Shown here one piece after another: positions 43,660 through 52,224 of a stretch of 64,000 nt of DNA. Under the pieces are notes generated by a model, which saw only the letters and a list, made by a program, of their open reading frames with translations, did no database searches and was not told where the DNA came from. Numbering within the stretch: position 1 is the stretch's first letter; the number at the start of each line of letters is the position of its first letter. The stretch comes from Dryocola clanedunensis subsp. sulfonylureivorans (GTDB taxonomy: Bacteria > Pseudomonadota > Gammaproteobacteria > Enterobacterales > Enterobacteriaceae), in assembly GCF_016756775.1 (NCBI RefSeq), contig NZ_JAERMU010000002.1, positions 1-64,000 on the forward strand. Direction: 5' to 3'. Both the position numbers and the translations under genes were made by a program.

Positions 43660-44452
43660 CTGGACATTCTGGCGCAGCCTCTGCGCCCTTGTGTTCTGCC
43701 TCCCGGCGCTGCTGTTTGCCGCGCCGCGGGTCATCTCTCTTTCGCCTGGTAACACCGAACTGGCCTTTGCCGCAGGCATCACTCCCGTCGCGGTCAGCGC
43801 CTGGTCGGACTATCCGCCCGAGGCGAAAAAGCTGGAACAAGTGGCGAACTGGCAGGGGATGAACCTGGAGCGTATCGTGGCGCTGAAACCCGATGTGGTG
43901 CTGGCGTGGCGTGCCGGAAACGCAGAGCGGCAGGTTAATCAGCTGGCGGCGCTTGGGATAAAAATCGTCTGGTTGGATCCGACAACTGTCGATGGCGTTA
44001 TCGCCGCGCTTCGTGAGCTTGGTCAATACAGCCCCGCTCCAACGAAGGCAACAGAATCAGCCGACAAACTGGCCGCAGCCTTCACCCAGCTAAAATCGCA
44101 GTATGCGCAAGCCCCGAAGAAAAAAGTGTTTCTCCAGTTTGGGCAACATCCCCTTTTCACCACCGGCACTGGTTCGATTCAAAACGAGATCGTTGAAGTT
44201 TGTGGCGGTCAGAATATCTTTGCTGACAGCCGGGTCCCGTGGCCCCAGGTAAGCCGCGAACAGGTTCTGGTCCGCAAACCTCAGGCTATTATCATCGCCG
44301 GTAACGGCAGCCAGATCCCAGCGGTAGAACGGTTCTGGCAAAGCCAGCTAAAAATTCCGGTTATTGCTATCAATGATGACTGGTTTAGCCGCTCAGGCCC
44401 GCGTATTATCCTCGCCGCCAGACAGCTCTGTGCGGAGCTGGCAAAAATTTAA
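43652..44452 (+). CDS. btuF: Periplasmic vitamin B12-binding protein BtuF
   Basis: Captures cobalamin in the periplasm for the BtuCD importer (genes elsewhere). The chosen start is GTG at 43652, giving 266 residues as in E. coli; it overlaps the mtn stop by 8 nt. A signal peptide (about 1-23, ending LLFA) precedes [14 protein letters not shown], the start of the class III binding fold. A TTG start 27 nt upstream would place charged residues before the signal peptide and is less likely. Confidence 0.93.
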   Translation: MLNWTFWRSLCALVFCLPALLFAAPRVISLSPGNTELAFAAGITPVAVSAWSDYPPEAKKLEQVANWQGMNLERIVALKPDVVLAWRAGNAERQVNQLAALGIKIVWLDPTTVDGVIAALRELGQYSPAPTKATESADKLAAAFTQLKSQYAQAPKKKVFLQFGQHPLFTTGTGSIQNEIVEVCGGQNIFADSRVPWPQVSREQVLVRKPQAIIIAGNGSQIPAVERFWQSQLKIPVIAINDDWFSRSGPRIILAARQLCAELAKI

Positions 44453-44474
44453 CGTCATGATTCGAGGGTAATCA

Positions 44475-45095
44475 ATGCTGGTCTACTGGCTGGATATTAT
44501 CGGCACCGCGGTGTTTGCCATCTCCGGCGTGTTGCTGGCGGGAAAGCTGCGAATGGATCCCTTCGGCGTGCTGGTACTGGGTGTAGTCACAGCCGTGGGC
44601 GGTGGGACGATCCGCGATATGGCACTGGCCAATGGCCCGGTATTCTGGGTCAAGGATCCAACGGATCTTGTCGTGGCTATGGTCACCTGCTTGCTGACCA
44701 TCCTGCTGATACGCCAGCCGCGCCGGCTGCCGAAGTGGATCCTGCCGGTACTTGATGCCGTCGGTCTTGCAGTATTTGTCGGCATCGGCGTAAACAAAGC
44801 GTTTCTGGCCGGCGCCAGCCCGCTGATTGCCATCTGTATGGGCGTGCTGACGGGCGTTGGCGGCGGGATTATCCGCGACGTGCTGGCTCGTGAAATCCCC
44901 ATGATTCTGCGTACCGAGATTTACGCCACCGCCTGTATCGTCGGCGGTATTGTGCACGCCACGGCCTTTTATACCTTCAAGGTGCCGCTGGAACAGGCAA
45001 GTATGATTGGTATGACGGTCACGCTGCTCATTCGCCTGGCGGCGATCCGCTGGCACCTGAAACTGCCAACCTTTGCGCTGGAAGACAAATCGTAG
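44475..45095 (+). CDS. yadS: TRIC-family membrane protein YadS (UPF0126)
   Basis: A 206-residue inner-membrane protein with about seven helices made of two repeated units, each containing GV.TAVGGGTIRDM or GVLTGVGGGIIRDV. Bacterial TRIC homologues form trimeric cation channels; E. coli YadG/YadS physiology is not settled. A good GAGGGT Shine-Dalgarno lies 22 nt after btuF, suggesting co-transcription with mtn-btuF. Confidence 0.88.
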   Translation: MLVYWLDIIGTAVFAISGVLLAGKLRMDPFGVLVLGVVTAVGGGTIRDMALANGPVFWVKDPTDLVVAMVTCLLTILLIRQPRRLPKWILPVLDAVGLAVFVGIGVNKAFLAGASPLIAICMGVLTGVGGGIIRDVLAREIPMILRTEIYATACIVGGIVHATAFYTFKVPLEQASMIGMTVTLLIRLAAIRWHLKLPTFALEDKS

Positions 45096-45100
45096 GCATA

Positions 45101-45130
45101 AAAAAACCGGGCTCATCAACCCGGTTTTTT
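45101..45130. terminator. Bidirectional terminator between yadS and erpA
   Basis: A symmetric hairpin AAAAAACCGGG / CCCGGTTTTTT with an eight-base loop has T-runs on both strands, ending both convergent transcripts. Confidence 0.92.
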
Positions 45131-45145
45131 CTTTTCCCGCAGCGA

Positions 45146-45490
45146 TTAGACGCTGAAAGAGGAACCACACCCGCAGGTGCTTTTGGCGTTTGGGTTGCTC
45201 ACGATAAAACGTGAACCTTCCAGACCTTCGGTGTAATCCACCGCGCCACCGACCAGATATTGCAGACTCATCGGGTCAACCACCAGCGCAACGCCCTGCT
45301 TCTCGATAGTCATGTCGCCTTCGTTGATCTGGTCGTCAAAGGTAAAACCATACTGGAAGCCGCTGCACCCACCACCGGTGATGTAGACGCGCAGTTTCAG
45401 ATTCGGGTTATCTTCATCTGCGATCAGGCTTTTAACTTTACTGGCTGCGGCTTCAGTAAACTGCAGGGGCAGCGCTACGTCATCACTCAT
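45146..45490 (-). CDS. erpA: Iron-sulfur cluster insertion protein ErpA
   Basis: A-type carrier delivering [4Fe-4S] clusters to targets such as IspG/IspH. The three cluster-binding cysteines are Cys42, Cys106 and Cys108 (GCSGF and STCGCGSS). The start at 45490 gives 114 residues as in E. coli; 11 codons upstream are open but not conserved. The gene is convergent with yadS. Confidence 0.96.
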   Translation of the reverse strand: MSDDVALPLQFTEAAASKVKSLIADEDNPNLKLRVYITGGGCSGFQYGFTFDDQINEGDMTIEKQGVALVVDPMSLQYLVGGAVDYTEGLEGSRFIVSNPNAKSTCGCGSSFSV

Positions 45491-45571
45491 TTTTTGCTCC
45501 CAACGAAATAAGAAATCGGGCAAAGATTAACCCGATCTTTAGGGCCATTATCTAATACCCTGGTAAATCGT

Positions 45572-47017
45572 TCAAGTATTCTCCCCGCTCGGGGATGGCT
45601 GGGCCTTTATCTGCGGCTCAGCCTCTTGTTTTGCCTGCTGTTCGGCTTCCTGTTTCGCGAGCGTTCGCTCAAGGATCGAAGAGTACAGCGGTTTGCCGCC
45701 GAGGAACTGGGCTAACAGTGTCGCGCCAAGACAGGTAATGATCATTGGCAAAATGAGCTGATAATTGTCCGTCATTTCCAGCACGAGCACGATCCCGGTC
45801 AGCGGGGCGCGCACCGAGGCGGCAAACAGCGCCCCCATGCCGGCAATGGCAAAAGTGCCGACTTCAAGATGATAAGCCGGGAACCAGTCCACGCAGGCCA
45901 GCCCAAACGCCGTACCAAGCAAAGTGCCCAGCGCCAGCATTGGGGCAAAAATGCCGCCGGGTGCACCGGAAGAGAAGCACAGCAGAGTGGTGACCACACG
46001 GGCAATAAAAATAAACAGCAGCATGCCCACGGTATAGTTTCCGGCAGCCGCGATGGGGATGAGATTAAAACCACCGCCTGCCGCCGCCGGCTGAATAAGG
46101 CCCAGCACGCCACAAACACCGCCCAACAGACCGCCAATCAGCACCCATTTTTTAATGTCGCCGCCGTGAAAACGGTGAAACATGTCCTGGGTACGAAAGA
46201 TCATCTTGTTAAACAGCACCCCGACCACGCCAAAAACCATGCCCAGAATCAGGTACAGCCAGAGCGTATTCACGGGCGCGTTCGATAATTTTCCCACTTC
46301 AATCACGGCACTTTCACCGTTGAAGATACGGAACACCACGCTCGACATTATCACGCCGATAAAGACGGCCTTAATGGAGATCAGGTTGTAGCGAAACTGC
46401 GGGCGCATCTCTTCGATGATAAACAGAATTCCCGCCAGCGGCGCATTAAAAGCCGCCGACAGGCCCGCTGCCGCACCCGTTGCCAGTAAAGAGTGACGGG
46501 CTTCCGCGCCACGCAGCCGAAAGATGTCAAGTACCATGCGCCCAATATTGCCGCCCAGCTGCACCGTCGGCCCTTCGCGGCCCAGAACCATCCCCGCACC
46601 GAGCGTCCCCATGCCGCCGATAAACTTCACCGGAATCACGCGCCACCAGCGCACTGGACGCAGCTCCTCCAGCGCTCCTTCAATTTCAGGAATACCGGAG
46701 CCGCCCGCTTCAGGAGCGAAACGTCTGACGAGGTAGTAGCCGAGCATCGCCAGCAGCACCGAGCTGATAAACGCCAGCGGCCAGACTATTAGAGAGTAAT
46801 CCGCCACGTGTGCGAGCATCGCCAGGCGGTTTTGCTGTACCCAGGTCACCGATTTTTCAAACGCCACGCCAACCAGACCTGCCAGGGTTCCAACGATCGC
46901 TGCCATAAAAAGAATTGCCACCGGGGTTTTGTCCCGGCGAATCAGGCGACGTACCATGTCGCCTCTACGCAAGCGCACGACTTCCTGTGCTTCAAAAGAG
47001 GGATGGGAAGGGTTCAT
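45572..47017 (-). CDS. clcA: H+/Cl- exchange transporter ClcA
   Basis: Exchanges two chloride ions for one proton across the inner membrane and aids extreme acid resistance. It has 16-18 membrane helices. The selectivity motifs GSGIPE, GREGP (gating Glu) and GGIFAP are visible. The start at 47017 aligns exactly with the E. coli N-terminus (32 residues to RDKTP) and gives 481 residues; an ATG-ATG pair 12 nt upstream (47029) is an alternative. Confidence 0.94.
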   Translation of the reverse strand: MNPSHPSFEAQEVVRLRRGDMVRRLIRRDKTPVAILFMAAIVGTLAGLVGVAFEKSVTWVQQNRLAMLAHVADYSLIVWPLAFISSVLLAMLGYYLVRRFAPEAGGSGIPEIEGALEELRPVRWWRVIPVKFIGGMGTLGAGMVLGREGPTVQLGGNIGRMVLDIFRLRGAEARHSLLATGAAAGLSAAFNAPLAGILFIIEEMRPQFRYNLISIKAVFIGVIMSSVVFRIFNGESAVIEVGKLSNAPVNTLWLYLILGMVFGVVGVLFNKMIFRTQDMFHRFHGGDIKKWVLIGGLLGGVCGVLGLIQPAAAGGGFNLIPIAAAGNYTVGMLLFIFIARVVTTLLCFSSGAPGGIFAPMLALGTLLGTAFGLACVDWFPAYHLEVGTFAIAGMGALFAASVRAPLTGIVLVLEMTDNYQLILPMIITCLGATLLAQFLGGKPLYSSILERTLAKQEAEQQAKQEAEPQIKAQPSPSGENT

Positions 47018-47087
47018 TGGAATCATCATTTAGAAGTATTACAAATTGAAGGCGCATTCTACTCGCTCAAGGCGCTCGGGCAAAACT

Positions 47088-47116
47088 TTCATATCCACGA
47101 AGGTTTCCCTTAGAAT
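47088..47116 (+). promoter_or_regulatory. Predicted hemL promoter
   Basis: TTCATA (47088-47093) and TAGAAT (47111-47116) are separated by 17 bp and end 39 nt before the hemL ATG, in the divergent interval between clcA and hemL. Confidence 0.5.
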
Positions 47117-47155
47117 AGCGCGTTGTCCCTATTTCCACGAATCAGGAGCCGATTC

Positions 47156-48436
47156 ATGAGTAAGTCAGAAAACCTGTACGATGCCGCCCGCAAAGTCATC
47201 CCTGGCGGGGTGAACTCGCCGGTACGTGCTTTCACCGGAGTCGGCGGTGTTCCGCTGTTTGTTGAACGTGCCGACGGGGCTTACCTGTATGACGCTGACG
47301 GCAAAGCCTATATTGACTACGTGGGCTCCTGGGGGCCGATGGTGCTGGGCCACAATCACCCGGCCATTCGTCACGCGGTAATCGAAGCGGTTGAACGCGG
47401 TCTGAGCTTCGGCGCGCCAACCGAGATGGAAGTGAAAATGGCGGAGCTGGTGTGTGAACTGGTGCCGACCATGGACATGGTGCGCATGGTGAACTCCGGA
47501 ACCGAAGCCACCATGAGCGCCATTCGCCTGGCGCGTGGCTTTACCGGCCGCGATAAAATCATCAAATTCGAAGGCTGCTATCACGGTCACGCCGACCACC
47601 TGCTGGTGAAAGCCGGCTCCGGCGCGCTGACCCTGGGCCAGCCGAATTCACCGGGCGTACCGGCTGATTTCGCCAAACACACCCTCACCTGCACCTATAA
47701 CGACCTCGCCTCCGTGCGCGAAGCGTTTGAGCTGTACCCGCAGGATGTGGCCTGTATTATCGTTGAGCCGGTTGCCGGCAATATGAACTGCATTCCACCA
47801 AACGCAGACTTCCTGCCGGGCCTGCGCGCCCTGTGCGACGAGTTCGGTGCGCTGCTGATCATCGATGAAGTCATGACAGGTTTCCGCGTTGCGCTCGCTG
47901 GCGCGCAGTCTTACTACGGCGTTGAGCCCGACCTGACCTGCCTGGGTAAAATCATCGGCGGCGGAATGCCGGTGGGTGCCTTCGGCGGCCGTCGCGATGT
48001 GATGGAGGCGCTGGCGCCAACCGGGCCGGTTTACCAGGCGGGTACACTTTCCGGTAACCCAATCGCCATGGCGGCAGGTTTCGCCTGTCTGACCGAGGTT
48101 TCCCGCCCGGGCATCCACCAGACGCTGACCGAGCTGACTGAGATGCTCTCAAGCGGCCTGCTGAAGGCAGCAAAGGCCGAGAACATCCCACTGGTCGTCA
48201 ACAACGTAGGCGGCATGTTCGGCCTGTTCTTTACCGATGCGCCAACCGTGACCAACTATCAGGGCGTGATGGGCTGCGACGTGGAGCGCTTTAAGAAGTT
48301 CTTCCATCTGATGCTGGAAGAAGGCGTGTACCTGGCACCGTCCGCGTTTGAAGCGGGCTTTATGTCGGTTGCGCACTCGAAGGAAGATATTCAGAAGACC
48401 ATCGACGCTGCGCGTCGGGTGTTTGCGAAGCTGTAA
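47156..48436 (+). CDS. hemL: Glutamate-1-semialdehyde 2,1-aminomutase
   Basis: Converts glutamate-1-semialdehyde to 5-aminolevulinate in the C5 haem pathway, using PLP/PMP. The start MSKSENLYD at 47156, with AGGAG upstream, gives 426 residues as in E. coli. The PLP lysine is Lys265 in LGKIIGGG. It is convergent with fhuB across a REP hairpin. Confidence 0.97.
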   Translation: MSKSENLYDAARKVIPGGVNSPVRAFTGVGGVPLFVERADGAYLYDADGKAYIDYVGSWGPMVLGHNHPAIRHAVIEAVERGLSFGAPTEMEVKMAELVCELVPTMDMVRMVNSGTEATMSAIRLARGFTGRDKIIKFEGCYHGHADHLLVKAGSGALTLGQPNSPGVPADFAKHTLTCTYNDLASVREAFELYPQDVACIIVEPVAGNMNCIPPNADFLPGLRALCDEFGALLIIDEVMTGFRVALAGAQSYYGVEPDLTCLGKIIGGGMPVGAFGGRRDVMEALAPTGPVYQAGTLSGNPIAMAAGFACLTEVSRPGIHQTLTELTEMLSSGLLKAAKAENIPLVVNNVGGMFGLFFTDAPTVTNYQGVMGCDVERFKKFFHLMLEEGVYLAPSAFEAGFMSVAHSKEDIQKTIDAARRVFAKL

Positions 48437-48444
48437 CCCGTAAT

Positions 48445-48487
48445 CTTATCCCTCCTATCTGTAGGGGGGATAAGCGAAGCGTCATCC
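48445..48487. repeat. REP-type palindrome between hemL and fhuB
   Basis: An 11-bp inverted repeat CTTATCCCTCC / GGGGGGATAAG (48445-48455 and 48464-48474, one wobble) leads into a REP core GGATAAGCGAAGCGTCATCC (48468-48487). It lies 9 nt after the hemL stop and just before the convergent fhuB stop, so it probably protects both 3' ends. Confidence 0.68.
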
Positions 48488-48493
48488 ACCGAA

Positions 48494-50479
48494 TCAGCGG
48501 CTCTGCTTACGCAGCAGGTAAACAAAGTAAGGCGCGCCGATAAAGGTCGCCAGCAGCCCGGCAGGGATTTGATCCGGGAACAGCACCATCCTTCCGCACC
48601 AGTCCGCCGCCACCATCAGCATGCCTCCAATCAACGCCGCCAACATCAGCTGCGGCATTGCGCGTCTGAAGCCCAGCATTCTGGCGATGTGCGGAGCCAT
48701 CAGGCCAACAAAACTCAACGGCCCAACGGTCAGCGTCGCGGCAGCGGTCAGCGTCGCCGCCAACAGCAGCAGGACGAAACGTGACGGGGTTAGCGCCATT
48801 CCCACCGCACGCGCGGTTGCTCCACCCAGCGGCAGAATCATCAGCCAGCGGCGGCACAGCGGCGTAAGCGCAAGCAGCACGGCCATCAGGATCAGCGTCT
48901 TCACTGCCTGATCGCCCGTGACATTATAGGTCGAACCTGAAATCCAGGTGAGGATCCCCGCCATGCGCGGGTCGCCGCTTGCCATCAGCAGCATCAGCAG
49001 CATGGTAAACGCGGTGCTGAGCGCCATCCCCGCCAGCAGCATACGCTGCGGTGAAAAGCCCCCTCTTCCCGCCGCAATCATAATCACCAGCAGGGTAATT
49101 GCCGCGCCCAGGCTACCCGCCGGGAACAGCCAGCCGAACGCATTGCCCGGTACGATAAACAGCATCACGACCACGCCAAACGCCGCGCCGGAGCTTATCC
49201 CCAGCACTTCGGGGCTGGCCATCGCGTTCCCCGTCAGGCGCTGTATTACGCAGCCCGCTACCGCCAGCATCATCCCGGCGGTCAGCGCCGCCAGCATACG
49301 CGGCCAGCGCCACGGCAGCAGGTCGTGGAACATTTCGCCGTTCACCCAGTTCCAGCCGTGGGCATCACGCCCCAGGGTCAGTGCGGTGACGATAACCAGC
49401 GCCAGCAGGCCGCCCGCAACCAGAACCCACCAGCCAACATGCTGGCGTTCAGCCGGGACGTTATCCCCCGCATTCAAAGCAGGCGTGCCGACGGTACGCA
49501 GGCGCGGCAGCAGCCACAGCAACAGTGGAGCGCCAATCAGGGCGGTAACCGTGCCGGTAGAGATTTCACGCCACGCGCCGGTCAGCCAGATAACAGCCTG
49601 ATCCGAAAGCCAGAGGATCAGCGCGCCAATCAGCGGGGCCAGGAAAAGCCGGGCCACCAGACGCCTTGCGCCGAGCATCTTCGCCAGCAGAGGTGCAAAC
49701 AGGCCGATAAAACCAATGATGCCCACAGCGTTAACTAGCAGCGCGCTCAGGGCGATGGCGAGAATTAAGGTAGCAAGCCGTACCAGGGAGAGCGCCAGGC
49801 CCAGATTACGGGCAACGCCGTCATCCAGCCCCATCAGCGTAAGCGGACGCAGCAGCAGGAGCGTCAGCAGCATTCCGCCCACCAGGCGCGGCCACAGACC
49901 GTTAACGATGCTCCAGTCCGTCTGGTTCAGCGCCCCGGTGCTCCACAGGAACATATTTTGCAGCTGATCGTGGTGGAAGATGGCCAGCAGCTGGTTCACC
50001 GCGCCGCAGTAAAGGCTGACCACCAGCCCTGCGAGGATCAGCGTGACCGGAGAGAGACGTTTGCCCCACGCCACGCCAAAGACCAGCAGACCCACGACGC
50101 CTGCGCCAATCAGCGCCGCAAATTGCTGCGTTTCGAATCCGCCCGGCAAAGCCCAGAGGGTTGCTACGGTAACACCGAGCTGCGCCCCGCTCGCCACGCC
50201 CAGGGTCGTCGGTTCGGCAAGAGGGTTACGCAACACCTGCTGGAACAATACGCCCACCAGCCCCAGTCCGGCTCCTACCAGCAGCGAAATCGCCAGACGA
50301 GGCAGAGAACTGTAGTGGAATAGCATCTGGTTGATATCGTCGATATTCGGCTGCCACCAGGCTTTTGACCACTGTGTCGAAGGCAGCTGGGTATCCAGGT
50401 TATGCAGCGTCAGCCAGAAGGCGGCGACAAAAAGCAAAGCCAGCAGCGCGGAAGGAAACAGAACATGATGACGTCTCAT
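48494..50479 (-). CDS. fhuB: Ferric hydroxamate ABC importer permease
   Basis: Inner-membrane permease for ferrichrome and other hydroxamates. It is a fused duplicate of two FecCD-like halves, about 20 membrane segments, each with a conserved segment (NPLAEPTTLG in the first, NAMASPEVLG in the second). The start MRRHHVLFPS at 50479 gives 661 residues (E. coli 660) and overlaps fhuD by 4 nt; the upstream open frame is not conserved. Confidence 0.95.
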   Translation of the reverse strand: MRRHHVLFPSALLALLFVAAFWLTLHNLDTQLPSTQWSKAWWQPNIDDINQMLFHYSSLPRLAISLLVGAGLGLVGVLFQQVLRNPLAEPTTLGVASGAQLGVTVATLWALPGGFETQQFAALIGAGVVGLLVFGVAWGKRLSPVTLILAGLVVSLYCGAVNQLLAIFHHDQLQNMFLWSTGALNQTDWSIVNGLWPRLVGGMLLTLLLLRPLTLMGLDDGVARNLGLALSLVRLATLILAIALSALLVNAVGIIGFIGLFAPLLAKMLGARRLVARLFLAPLIGALILWLSDQAVIWLTGAWREISTGTVTALIGAPLLLWLLPRLRTVGTPALNAGDNVPAERQHVGWWVLVAGGLLALVIVTALTLGRDAHGWNWVNGEMFHDLLPWRWPRMLAALTAGMMLAVAGCVIQRLTGNAMASPEVLGISSGAAFGVVVMLFIVPGNAFGWLFPAGSLGAAITLLVIMIAAGRGGFSPQRMLLAGMALSTAFTMLLMLLMASGDPRMAGILTWISGSTYNVTGDQAVKTLILMAVLLALTPLCRRWLMILPLGGATARAVGMALTPSRFVLLLLAATLTAAATLTVGPLSFVGLMAPHIARMLGFRRAMPQLMLAALIGGMLMVAADWCGRMVLFPDQIPAGLLATFIGAPYFVYLLRKQSR

Positions 50480-51375
50480 GCTGCGCTCCCTACGGCTTTT
50501 GCCAGCATTGTCGTGAAGTTCATGGCGGAGATCGTCGCGCCATAGAGCCATACGGCAGGGACCCGCTGGAAGCGATCCTGTCGCACGAACGGCATCGCCT
50601 GCCACAGTTGCGTCGCCATCACTTTTGCCATTTCGGCATCGTTGTTGTGATCGAAGCAGATGACATCCGCATCTTTGACGGCGGCAAGCCGCTCAATGCC
50701 GACCACCGCCGTGCCCCAGAAATTGGTTTCTCCGTGCCAGGCGTTTTTCACCTCCAGCAGATCCATCACTTCCTGGAACAGGCTGTTTTCGCCGACCACC
50801 AGCGCATGTCGAGGGTCGAGCAGCGTCATCAGCAGTACCGGCGTATCGCCCCGTGCGGCAAAGCGCGGCTTCATATCGGCAATAAAACGGTCGAACTTCG
50901 CCAGATGTTCAGCTGCGGCCTGCGGCCTGCCCAGCTTCACACCGAGCTCAGTCAGCGATTTGCGGGCCACGCTCAGGGGCTTGCCCGTTCCGTCATTGAA
51001 GTTAAACCCCATTCCCGGCGCGATGCGGGCCATTTTATCGGGCGACGGACCGTAGCCTGCGGAATAGATGATGAGTGAAGGTTTCAGCTGGGTAAGCAGC
51101 TCGAGATTCGGTTCCGTACGCAGCCCGACATCAATGACCCCCTCGGGCAATTTCGGCTCGCCAACCCAGGCGTGGTAGTTGAGCTTGTCCGCTATCGCCA
51201 TCGGCGTGACGCCTAGCGCCAGCAGGAGTTCAGTGGGCAACCATTCGAGAGCAACAACGCGGCTGGCATCAACCGGGGCCGCCTGGGCAAAACCAGCCTT
51301 CAGCAGGAGCGGCGAAAGCGCCAGCGCAGTCAGCAGCTGACGACGGCTGACAGGGGGATTGAGAAGTTCAGGCAT
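50476..51375 (-). CDS. fhuD: Periplasmic ferric hydroxamate-binding protein
   Basis: Binds ferrichrome-type siderophores in the periplasm and passes them to FhuBC. The 299-residue precursor has a twin-arginine-type signal (SRRQLLTALAL, around 10-20) ending near AQA. RVVALEWLPTELL begins the class III fold and FGETNFWG-like WHGETNFWG is conserved. It overlaps both fhuC and fhuB by 4 nt (ATGA). Confidence 0.95.
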   Translation of the reverse strand: MPELLNPPVSRRQLLTALALSPLLLKAGFAQAAPVDASRVVALEWLPTELLLALGVTPMAIADKLNYHAWVGEPKLPEGVIDVGLRTEPNLELLTQLKPSLIIYSAGYGPSPDKMARIAPGMGFNFNDGTGKPLSVARKSLTELGVKLGRPQAAAEHLAKFDRFIADMKPRFAARGDTPVLLMTLLDPRHALVVGENSLFQEVMDLLEVKNAWHGETNFWGTAVVGIERLAAVKDADVICFDHNNDAEMAKVMATQLWQAMPFVRQDRFQRVPAVWLYGATISAMNFTTMLAKAVGSAA

Positions 51376-52172
51376 CAGTAAACGAAGCTCACCGGTGCAG
51401 CCCCTGCCGGGTGCGGCAGGATCCCCATCGGGATGCCGTAGATTTGCTCCAGCGTTTCGCTTTGCATTATCTGCGCCGGATTTCCCTGGGCAATCATTTC
51501 GCCACCGCGCAGCGCCACCAGATGGTCGCAGTAGCGGGCAGCCATGTTGATATCGTGCAGGACGGCAATCACCGTCAGCCCGCGCTCCTGGCTAAGACGA
51601 TGAATCAGCGCCAGCACATCAACCTGATGGGCGATGTCCAACGCGGAGGTCGGTTCATCCAGCAGCAGGCAGCGGCTGTCCTGGGCGACCAGCATCGCAA
51701 TCCATGCGCGCTGACGCTCACCGCCCGACAGGCTGTCCACCAGGCGGTGGGCAAACGGTTTTAGCCCCACTAATGCAATGGCCTCTTCAACAAGCTCACG
51801 ATCCGCAGAACCGAAACGGCCCAGCGCCCCGTGCCAGGGATAACGCCCAATCGCCACCAGCTCGCGCACCGTCATGCCTTCTGCGGCAGGAAGCTGCTGC
51901 GGCAGGTAGGCCACCTGACGAGCAAACGCCTTGCTGCTCCAGCTGTCCAGCGGCTGGGCATTCAGACGGATCTCGCCTTCCGACGGATTCTGGTGTCGCC
52001 CGAGCATTTTCAGCAGCGTGGATTTACCGGAACCGTTATGGCCAATCAGCCCCGTCACTTTTCCTTCCGGGAAGGTAAAGGTGAGCGGGTGAAGCAGCGT
52101 GCGGCCTGGTACACGAAAAGTCACGTCAGTCAGGCTAAACGTCGTATCGGGATGGGGGTGTTTGTCCTGCAT
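51375..52172 (-). CDS. fhuC: Ferric hydroxamate ABC importer, ATP-binding protein
   Basis: ATPase of the FhuBCD importer. Walker A GHNGSGKST (44-52), signature LSGGE (148-152) and Walker B CLLLDEP (168-174) are present. The start MQDKHPHPD at 52172 gives 265 residues, as in E. coli; the open frame before it runs into fhuA and is not conserved. fhuA lies 52 nt upstream and fhuD overlaps its stop. Confidence 0.95.
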   Translation of the reverse strand: MQDKHPHPDTTFSLTDVTFRVPGRTLLHPLTFTFPEGKVTGLIGHNGSGKSTLLKMLGRHQNPSEGEIRLNAQPLDSWSSKAFARQVAYLPQQLPAAEGMTVRELVAIGRYPWHGALGRFGSADRELVEEAIALVGLKPFAHRLVDSLSGGERQRAWIAMLVAQDSRCLLLDEPTSALDIAHQVDVLALIHRLSQERGLTVIAVLHDINMAARYCDHLVALRGGEMIAQGNPAQIMQSETLEQIYGIPMGILPHPAGAAPVSFVY

Positions 52173-52224
52173 AGGAACCCAACTTGTTGATGGATGCGGC
52201 GAACCGCCGCATCCTGAGTGCAAT

